Origin: Candidatus Enterococcus murrayae
GTDB taxonomy: Bacteria > Bacillota > Bacilli > Lactobacillales > Enterococcaceae
NCBI RefSeq assembly: GCF_017315985.1
Contig: NZ_JAFLVR010000032.1
Span: forward strand, 1-64,000
Reading direction: 5' to 3'
Length of the DNA: 64,000 bases
The notes beneath the pieces were generated by a model. It saw nothing but the letters and a program-made list of their open reading frames with translations. It was not told the DNA's origin and ran no database searches. Positions 58,400 to 64,000 of the stretch are shown in pieces (positions within the stretch are counted from its first letter, which is position 1; the number at the start of each line of letters is the position of its first letter). Both the position numbers and the translations under genes were made by a program.

Positions 58400-59386
58400 T
58401 TAATTCAACTCTGTTCCAACTTTTTCTTCAAGGGCCCGTTCATAGATTTTTTGAGCAGTGACCAAATCCTGTGCACCGATCCCAACAGTTTTGAAAACGA
58501 TGATCTCTTCGTCATTTTCACGACCGCCGATTTTGCCCATTAATACCTCACCGATATCGCCAGTGAAGTCGTCTTTGGTAATCGTGCCGTCTTCTAACGG
58601 AATCAAAATGTCGCCCGCTTCGGAAAGCACCGCTTCCTCTGAATCAAAATAAATCTTGCTTGCTCGTTCTAAAATCACCGGGTCCATTTCCTGCATATGC
58701 GGCTGATAAGAGCCGACACAGCTGACTGTCGCACCCGCTTTGACCTTGCTGCCATCAAAAACAGGAGAGGTGGCAGGCGTAACGGTGATGATCAAATCCG
58801 CATCGCTGATAGCTTCATCAGACGTCGATGCTGGTAAAATCTGCGTACCGTAGTCCTTCAGCTCTTCATTCATTTGCCCAGAGAACTCTTTCGTCCGTTC
58901 TGGATTCTGATCAAAAACATAGACCGTCTCCAAATCACGAGCGCAGATCATTGCTTCCAATTGAGCTGCAGCCTGTCCGCCGGTTCCGATCAGTGCGCCT
59001 TTCTTAGCCTCCTTGCGGCCTAAAATATCAAAAGCAACGCCTGAAGCAGCTCCCGTTCGGAATTGGGTGACTGTTACACCATCTAGCAGAGCATTCACAT
59101 AACCAGTCTTGCCGTCCACCAGCAGAACCTGCGCAGGAGCCGAGGATAGCCCTTTGTCGATATTGTCTGGGAAAATATTGATGATCTTTAAGGCTGCCGC
59201 ATCCAAATCAGGCACATAGGAAGGCATGAATAGAAAGGACCCATTTTGCTTTTCGGAAACGATCTGCGTGCGCAAAGGCACCTCCGTTTTGTCTTCGCTA
59301 AATAGCTGGAAGGCTGTTTTGTCCGCTTCGATGGCGTCCTTCATAGTAAAAATTTGTTTGATGTTCTCACGAGATAAAAGTAGCAT
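58400..59386 (-). CDS. ornithine cyclodeaminase / mu-crystallin family enzyme
   Basis: A 328-residue NAD-dependent protein; the ATG at 59386 is 5 bp after AAGGAGG. Substrate-site Lys in ALKIINIFPDN, dinucleotide motif GALIGTGGQAAAQLEAM, family DGVTVTQFRTGAASGVA and Asp in FDSEEAVLSEAGDI. Members are ornithine cyclodeaminases, alanine or 2,3-diaminopropionate-related dehydrogenases, or ketimine reductases; which one cannot be told. First gene of a three-gene operon. Confidence 0.88.
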   Translation of the reverse strand: MLLLSRENIKQIFTMKDAIEADKTAFQLFSEDKTEVPLRTQIVSEKQNGSFLFMPSYVPDLDAAALKIINIFPDNIDKGLSSAPAQVLLVDGKTGYVNALLDGVTVTQFRTGAASGVAFDILGRKEAKKGALIGTGGQAAAQLEAMICARDLETVYVFDQNPERTKEFSGQMNEELKDYGTQILPASTSDEAISDADLIITVTPATSPVFDGSKVKAGATVSCVGSYQPHMQEMDPVILERASKIYFDSEEAVLSEAGDILIPLEDGTITKDDFTGDIGEVLMGKIGGRENDEEIIVFKTVGIGAQDLVTAQKIYERALEEKVGTELN

Positions 59387-59422
59387 AGTATCCTCCTTCA
59401 TGATTTTTCTTTCACAATTAAT

Positions 59423-59451
59423 AGTATAAGCGATTACATGAGCGGTTTCAA
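59423..59451 (-). promoter_or_regulatory. promoter of the cyclodeaminase operon
   Basis: Minus strand TTGAAA (59446-59451), 17-bp spacer, TATACT (59423-59428). About 25 bp upstream is the perfect palindrome TTCTGATCAGAA (59477-59488), which also lies just before the divergent ApbE gene and may be an operator. Confidence 0.65.
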
Positions 59452-59532
59452 AGCAATTCCAGAATTTCTCCTTTTGTTCTGATCAGAAATCTATTAAGCT
59501 GATTAATAAGAGATCAGGAAAGGAACAGGAAC

Positions 59533-60459
59533 ATGAACGAAAGAACACTGCACTTAATGGGAACCGTCATCAAGCTTTGGCTCCAGCATCCGAAAGCGGA
59601 GGCGTTATTGGATGAAGCAGAGGAGCGGCTGCGGGACTTTGAACAGCGCTTCAGCGCCAACGCAGAAGACTCTGAACTAATGAAGATCAATCATCAAGCA
59701 GGGATCGCGCCGGTCAAGGTGGATGAGGAGTTATTTGAACTGATAACAATCGGCAAAGAACAAAGTCTGGTAGCAGACAGCGCATTGAATATTGCTATCG
59801 GTCCCTTGATCCAGGAATGGCGAGTCGGTTTTCAGGATGCGAACTATCCTTCTGCGGAAAAAATCCAAGAGCTGCTTCCTTTGATTGATCCGTCAGCGAT
59901 TCAATTAGACGAGGAGCAGCAGACAGTCTATTTAGAGCAAGCAGGTATGGCAATCGACCTGGGGGCATTGGCAAAGGGCTACTTTGCGGATAAGATCATC
60001 GCGTATTTCAAAGCAGCCGAAGCCGAAGCTGCCTTCATTGATCTTGGCGGAAATGTGCTGACCTATGGACCAGCCCCGCAGCGAGCAGAAGGCCGCTGGC
60101 GCATTGGTATTCAAAATCCCTTCCTGTCGCGAGGGAATTATGTCGCTGTAGTAAAAGCACAGAATGAATCCATCGTGACCTCTGGCATCTACGAACGAAA
60201 ATTTGAATGGCAGGGGCAGACCTACCATCATATTTTCGACAGCCGGACCGGTTACCCGATGCAAACCGATTTAGCCAGCTTGACGATCGTTTCTGAAAAA
60301 TCCTTAGACGGTGAAATATGGACCACGCGGTTATTTGGAAAGAATGCCCGCGAAGCTTTAGCCGAGCTTAATCAGCTTGAAGGGATCGATGGGATCATCA
60401 TTACTACCGACCAGCAGATGGCCTATAGCTCTGGCTTGAAGGATAAAATCGACCTCTGA
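59533..60459 (+). CDS. apbE: ApbE-family FMN transferase
   Basis: A 308-residue enzyme that attaches FMN to Thr/Ser of extracytoplasmic flavoproteins (RnfG, NqrC, EET proteins, urocanate/fumarate reductases). Motifs: MGTVIKLWL start, GIDLGALAKGYFADK-like AIDLGALAKGYFAD, the FAD-site IDLGGNVLTYG, and HIFDSRTGYPM. No signal peptide or lipobox is present at the predicted start. That suggests an intracellular form, which would be less usual in Firmicutes. No flavoprotein target is adjacent. RBS GGAAAGGAA. Confidence 0.9.
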   Translation: MNERTLHLMGTVIKLWLQHPKAEALLDEAEERLRDFEQRFSANAEDSELMKINHQAGIAPVKVDEELFELITIGKEQSLVADSALNIAIGPLIQEWRVGFQDANYPSAEKIQELLPLIDPSAIQLDEEQQTVYLEQAGMAIDLGALAKGYFADKIIAYFKAAEAEAAFIDLGGNVLTYGPAPQRAEGRWRIGIQNPFLSRGNYVAVVKAQNESIVTSGIYERKFEWQGQTYHHIFDSRTGYPMQTDLASLTIVSEKSLDGEIWTTRLFGKNAREALAELNQLEGIDGIIITTDQQMAYSSGLKDKIDL

Positions 60460-60460
60460 T

Positions 60461-60492
60461 GGACAGGCATGAGAAGCAGCGCTCATGTCTTT
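60461..60492 (+). terminator. terminator after apbE
   Basis: CATGAG, loop AAGCAGCG, CTCATG, then TCTTTTTTTT. Confidence 0.85.
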
Positions 60493-60580
60493 TTTTTATT
60501 GGAAATTTCTGTGATTTTATCCAATCTTTCTAATCAATGTAAAATATTTCACAATGTTCTGTCCTATTTTCCAAATGTTA

Positions 60581-60609
60581 TTGAAAAAGCGTTTTCTTTT
60601 CTATATACT
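60581..60609 (+). promoter_or_regulatory. strong promoter in leader of rhodanese lipoprotein
   Basis: TTGAAA (60581-60586), 17-bp spacer, TATACT (60604-60609). It is followed by AGGAGGTGG (60640-60648) and a five-codon frame MAKRL (60654-60671), about 285 bp ahead of the lipoprotein gene. TGTGATTTAAAACACA (60745-60760) and ACATACA / TGTATGT (60781-60799) are further palindromes in this 60493-60894 leader. Confidence 0.6.
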
Positions 60610-60894
60610 TTGGGAGGAGATAACCCTTATATTGTGCGCAGGAGGTGGAAGAAATGGCAAAACGACTATGACTATGAGGCCAAATTTTACTTAGAGTCTC
60701 TAAGCGAGTGTATTTAGCTTTCTTTCCCTCAAACAATTTATTTGTGTGATTTAAAACACAATCCGACGCTCTTACAGCATACATACAAAGCGTGTATGTC
60801 TATTTGTGCGGTAATTTTTTTGATGGATGGAAAGCTAAAGCTCATCAAGCAAGTAATCCACACAAAAAATGAAACCGAAAGAAGGATTTAAACA

Positions 60895-61383
60895 ATGAAA
60901 AAACGAATGAGTGCCTTATTGATCGCTTTAGCAATGCTTGCATTAGTATTGACAGGCTGTTCAGGAAACGATGACAAGAAAGAAGAAAAGAAAGACCGTG
61001 CGGAAGCCGACATCGAATGGCAAATGATCTCACCTGAAGATATGAAAAAAGTAGTTGAGACAGAGGATTCAACCGATTATCAAATCATTGATATCCAGCC
61101 AGAAGCCGACTACGACAAAGGACATTTACCAAATTCGATCAGTGTCCCTGCCTATCCAGTAGATACGGAGGAATTAGAGAAGCTTGTCGTTGACAGCGCT
61201 GATGATTTCAAAGAAGGCGACAATCCAATCTATGTTGTATGCCCAGGCGGCGGTGGCGGTGCCAAACGGACGATTTCCCTGTTGATTGATGAAGGAATCG
61301 ACGAGTCACGCCTGTTCATCGTTGAAAACGGTGCGAAGAAATGGCCATATAAAGACGACAGCAAGCTTTGGGTGACCGATTAA
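60895..61383 (+). CDS. rhodanese-domain lipoprotein
   Basis: A 162-residue protein with lipobox (LIALAMLALVLTGC, Cys21). The rhodanese-like domain (~43-160) has the typical YQIIDIQPEADYDKGHLPNS and an active-site loop CPGGGGGAKR that keeps the Cys but is Gly-rich. Extracytoplasmic rhodanese lipoproteins handle sulfane sulfur or cyanide or may serve redox roles. RBS GAAGGA. The long leader suggests regulation. Confidence 0.88.
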   Translation: MKKRMSALLIALAMLALVLTGCSGNDDKKEEKKDRAEADIEWQMISPEDMKKVVETEDSTDYQIIDIQPEADYDKGHLPNSISVPAYPVDTEELEKLVVDSADDFKEGDNPIYVVCPGGGGGAKRTISLLIDEGIDESRLFIVENGAKKWPYKDDSKLWVTD

Positions 61384-61388
61384 TAATG

Positions 61389-61430
61389 GAATTTCAAGGA
61401 GCTTTCCTAATGGGAGAGCTTCTTTTTTGC
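61389..61430 (+). terminator. terminator after rhodanese lipoprotein
   Basis: AAGgAGCTtTCC, loop TAAT, GGgAGaGCTtCTTTTTT. Confidence 0.8.
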
Positions 61431-61470
61431 CTGTATTTCCCTTCAATGAACAGGCGTGATAGATAGAATA

Positions 61471-61514
61471 GGAAGACCATAGAGATGGAGTCATCCATTT
61501 CTATGGCCTTCTTT
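61471..61514. terminator. isolated strong hairpin
   Basis: GGAAGaCCATAGAgATGGA (61471-61489) and TCCATtTCTATGGcCTTC (61494-61511), loop GTCA, followed by TTT. It lies in the 61384-61833 gap, with no gene of its own. The rest of the gap is strongly AT-rich with TATATA words near 61694-61726. Confidence 0.6.
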
Positions 61515-61833
61515 ACAACTTTCCAATCATTCCCCATAGATCTTCTACATCATGAAAAATGAACGGTCCAAGCCGATATTAAGCTCCAGATAACAGAATA
61601 AATATAGAAATAAGGCTGGTTATCTAGAAATGCACGACTTCGATATTATTTGTTATGAAATAATGAGTTGTAGCTGTATATTTGTTTGCTCTATATAGGG
61701 ATAGCGCAGGGGTATATAGTTATATATAGCATTTACTTAAGTTATAAAAAATGTTATTTTGTTAATGGGGATAATTAGCTGGAAAAGAATATCGATCCTT
61801 AATGAAACGGTATGAAGTAAGAGGTGGAAATCG

Positions 61834-63666
61834 TTGTTAGTAGAAATGAAAGCTATACCAACCATTGAAGATCCGGTTGCGTTATTAGATACTCGTCTAT
61901 CAAAGCTCTGTACAGTGAACAAGCTGCAGGACAGCTTTGGTATTGATTTTTTATGCCTGTATACATCAGAGGAAGAAACAGAAGGAAAAGAATTTTTCGT
62001 TCAATACAAAGCGGCGAAGAAGATAGCGGAGGACGAAGAAGCATTTTTGTTGCAGCTGGATACATCGACGGTACGGCGTTGGTTCAAGAAAAGGTGCGTA
62101 ACCTTTTTATTTTACGTTGATCCTGAAAATAGGGCGATTTATTGGGTCGATCCTTTTGAACAGCTGTTTAAACGAGTTCGGGAGTTATCCAAAAAACATG
62201 AATCGATCGTACTCGCCATGCCAAAAACGAATCTCCTGCAAGCAGGACAAAAGCTGCCTAAAGCCTTTTTAGAACGTATTTACCGATTCGATCATTACCT
62301 GTTCACAGGAGCTATAGAAAGGATAAACATGGATATCGAGACTTTTTCTAAAGAAGAATATTTTTCAGACGAATTGATCGTTGAAGAGACGGAGGACTTT
62401 ATAGAGATCAACTATAAAAATGTTCATCTAAACGCCTCGTATCCTGATCAGTCTGGCTTAGAAGGAAAGGGAAACTGCTGCATTCGTTTTACACGGCAGC
62501 AGGAAAATAATGAAGACGGCATCCATTTTTCCCATAAGGAAATATTAGATTTGTTTTATTTCGGAAAAGAGACGGAAGCGAAGCTGGGAATGCGGAAGTT
62601 CATTAAGCTATATCTGGAGGAGCTGGATCAATACTTTGCTGATTTCGGCAACAGTATTGCTTATTTGTATCCGAATGAAGTAGATGAATTATGCGCAGTC
62701 GTCGATATATTCATCGAAAAATACGTCGAGAAAATCACTGCTTTTCTAAAAAAACTAGAGTCCTTTGCCTTTGAACCCTATCGCGGAAGCCATAGGAATT
62801 TTAAATTGATGCAGCTTGATATAGACTTGTGGGACCGCATTCGGGAACATGTGAAGCAATACCAAACAAGCAACGGCTCCTATGATGACGGATATATCTT
62901 TACCCCGTTTGAAGACAATAATCGTATTGGGCTAGAAGACGAACGAGGCAGAGAGTTGTTCAATGTTTATGGAAGCTATGAACAATCACCCGCTGATCGT
63001 GAAAAGCTGGTTGTAAATGTGATCTGGGAATATATCGATTATTCAGAAGATAGCGAGAAGCCGGAGCAGCCCTATAATGTCGCGGATACCTACGCATTTT
63101 TTATCAACGATCTGCTGCCTAAGTTCCTTACCAATGAATTTACTGTCAGGAAGAAAAGACTCTTCGGAACAAAGCTGATCAAAGTGTACAAAACGCTGAC
63201 CAAAGAAGAAATCGAAAAGAAAATCTTTGTTCCAAAATACAAACTCACGCAATATCCAAACAGCAATTCTGAGCTGGCAAGTACCTTCTATTACTTGTCG
63301 GAGTATATGAAAGAGAAGGATTTCTACTCGATTACACCTAGCTCCTTTGAAGACCTGCTGCAGGACTTTGATCGCTTGGTTCAAGCGGAACTATCAATCG
63401 GTGGGCAATCTGCCAAGGCTTGGTACCAAAAGAAGAAGAATGACTTGCTGGAAGATCTGACCCAAATACAACAAGGACAGGAAAAAGAACCCCTTAGCGA
63501 GGGCTACTTTTTGGCAAATATCTTCAGCAACCTACAGGTGATCGTCCGACAGTATAAAGGCTCCTTTGATGGAAAAAGAATTCGCGAAAGTGAGCTGCTC
63601 AAGGACTTTTCAGCGATAATCGCTGATTACAATGAAGATCGGTTGATTCGATTGCTGATTAGCTGA
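61834..63666 (+). CDS. large protein with N-terminal DUF4365-like nuclease-fold domain
   Basis: A 610-residue protein starting at TTG behind GAGGTGG (an ATG at 61846 is possible). Residues ~10-125 match the DUF4365 pattern: an early DSFGIDFLCLY (acidic site), EFFVQYKAAKK (the Q-x-K of a PD-(D/E)xK-like site), then a Leu/Thr strand, VRRWFKKRCVTFLFYVD and IYWVDPFEQL. The remaining ~480 residues are acidic, helical and unrecognised. DUF4365 proteins are common in defence islands. No methylase, helicase or ATPase partner is adjacent. Defence is inference only. Confidence 0.6.
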   Translation: MLVEMKAIPTIEDPVALLDTRLSKLCTVNKLQDSFGIDFLCLYTSEEETEGKEFFVQYKAAKKIAEDEEAFLLQLDTSTVRRWFKKRCVTFLFYVDPENRAIYWVDPFEQLFKRVRELSKKHESIVLAMPKTNLLQAGQKLPKAFLERIYRFDHYLFTGAIERINMDIETFSKEEYFSDELIVEETEDFIEINYKNVHLNASYPDQSGLEGKGNCCIRFTRQQENNEDGIHFSHKEILDLFYFGKETEAKLGMRKFIKLYLEELDQYFADFGNSIAYLYPNEVDELCAVVDIFIEKYVEKITAFLKKLESFAFEPYRGSHRNFKLMQLDIDLWDRIREHVKQYQTSNGSYDDGYIFTPFEDNNRIGLEDERGRELFNVYGSYEQSPADREKLVVNVIWEYIDYSEDSEKPEQPYNVADTYAFFINDLLPKFLTNEFTVRKKRLFGTKLIKVYKTLTKEEIEKKIFVPKYKLTQYPNSNSELASTFYYLSEYMKEKDFYSITPSSFEDLLQDFDRLVQAELSIGGQSAKAWYQKKKNDLLEDLTQIQQGQEKEPLSEGYFLANIFSNLQVIVRQYKGSFDGKRIRESELLKDFSAIIADYNEDRLIRLLIS

Positions 63667-63692
63667 TGGAGATCATTAAAAATACTTCAACG

Positions 63693-63728
63693 TTAACACC
63701 TGCGACTAAAAAGCGCAGGTGTATTTGT
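63693..63728 (+). terminator. terminator after DUF4365-like gene
   Basis: ACACCTGCG (63696-63704) and CGCAGGTGT (63714-63722), then ATTTGTT. A second stem CTTCAAAAC / GTTTTGAAG lies at 63735-63769. Confidence 0.75.
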
Positions 63729-63804
63729 TATAGGCTTCAAAACTACAAGCTGTGGCTGTGGTTTTGAAGAGTTTGTAGCGAGGGATTCTCAAGAAATAAA
63801 GTGC

Positions 63805-63836
63805 AACACCCAACAATTCTCTTTTGGGTGTTTTTA
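63805..63836 (+). terminator. second terminator in the final gap
   Basis: AACACCCAA (63805-63813) and TTGGGTGTT (63824-63832), followed by TTT. Confidence 0.75.
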
Positions 63837-63861
63837 CTATATCTATCTATTGCGTATTTTG

Positions 63862-63891
63862 TTATCAAATGATAATATTATCTTATGATAA
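63862..63891 (+). promoter_or_regulatory. tandem TTATC/GATAA palindromes
   Basis: TTATCAAATGATAA (63862-63875) and TTATCTTATGATAA (63878-63891) are two imperfect palindromes 16 bp apart, just upstream of an HTH gene. They look like an autoregulatory operator. Confidence 0.55.
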
Positions 63892-63910
63892 TGGAAGCGG
63901 TGATTTAGTA

Positions 63911-64000
63911 GTGGATAAAAAAATTATTAAATATCTTGGGAATCCTTTGATTTCACAAGTTTTAATTGAGTTTGAAAATCGTAACATGTCAGTGAAGGAT
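63911..64000 (+). CDS. start of a winged-HTH regulator (truncated by window end)
   Basis: A GTG at 63911 opens a frame running to the window end (30 codons). The product begins with DKKIIKYLGNPLISQVLIEF, which has the look of an ArsR-type first helix (LGNP...). Tandem palindromes 20-50 bp upstream support a small autoregulated repressor. The ribosome site is weak (GCGGTGA). Confidence 0.5.
   Translation, partial: MDKKIIKYLGNPLISQVLIEFENRNMSVKD

Noticed and set aside
60469-60717. 82-codon plus-strand frame after apbE
   Set aside because: Its ATG lies inside the apbE terminator stem, it has no ribosome site and the protein has no coherent composition.
1-64000. tRNA, rRNA, insertion sequence or prophage genes
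   Set aside because: No CCA-ended cloverleaf, ribosomal RNA stretch, transposase, integrase or phage structural gene was recognised by reading; a tRNA search program was not available.

Overview
The window looks like chromosomal DNA of a low-GC lactic acid bacterium, most likely an Enterococcus that is not E. faecalis. The evidence is strong AGGAGG ribosome sites, many PTS permeases, Mga/PRD/AgrA-type regulators, an LPxTG adhesin, oleate hydratase, a FabK-type reductase and TGAAAGCG (CcpA-like) boxes. Genus is inferred from gene content only. I see no rRNA, tRNA, transposase, integrase or CRISPR array.

Layout. 1-3.9 kb: the 3' end of an unknown basic protein, oleate hydratase and diaminopimelate dehydrogenase. 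3.9-8.9 kb: an AgrC/AgrA-like two-component system divergent from a BceAB-type ABC transporter, whose promoter carries a LytTR-like direct repeat. 9-13.4 kb: AraC regulator, lone cellobiose-type PTS EIIC and a GH3 glucosidase. 13.5-16 kb: MsrA, a TetR regulator and two small membrane proteins. 16.3-24.1 kb: Mga-like regulator, a small exported protein, a giant LPxTG adhesin and a DUF2089-like regulator. 24.2-25.8 kb: a membrane-anchored unknown protein divergent from an AAA ATPase.

26-33.2 kb is the most unusual part. A PAS/AAA+/Fis sigma-54 activator precedes a textbook -24/-12 promoter. That promoter drives a propionate-CoA-transferase-like enzyme, an oxalate/formate-type MFS carrier, a histidine/phenylalanine ammonia-lyase homologue that has lost its MIO-forming Ala-Ser-Gly, and a FabK-like enoyl reductase. 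Read together, this could be a reductive acid-fermentation module: elimination, CoA activation, NADH-dependent enoyl reduction and antiport. The substrate cannot be told from sequence.

33.4-40.5 kb: lipoprotein, methyltransferase (behind a foldback element), Asp/Glu racemase, UGT-type glycosyltransferase, MerR regulator, membrane protein and a secreted DUF5648-repeat protein. 40.6-44.6 kb: lone EIIC, GntR regulator and GH1 phospho-glucosidase, with a shared AT-rich motif at both promoters. 45.1-53.2 kb: PRD regulator, fructose-family EIIA/EIIB/EIIC, GH38 alpha-mannosidase and a ROK sugar kinase, resembling mannosylglycerate or mannoside use. 53.3-59.4 kb: PsiE, TSUP permease, LysR regulator and YbaK-type deacylase, then a minus-strand operon of ornithine-cyclodeaminase-like enzyme, tautomerase and single-chain serine dehydratase. 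59.5-61.4 kb: ApbE flavin transferase and a rhodanese lipoprotein. 61.8-63.7 kb: a large DUF4365-like protein of possible defence role, then the start of a small HTH regulator behind tandem palindromes.
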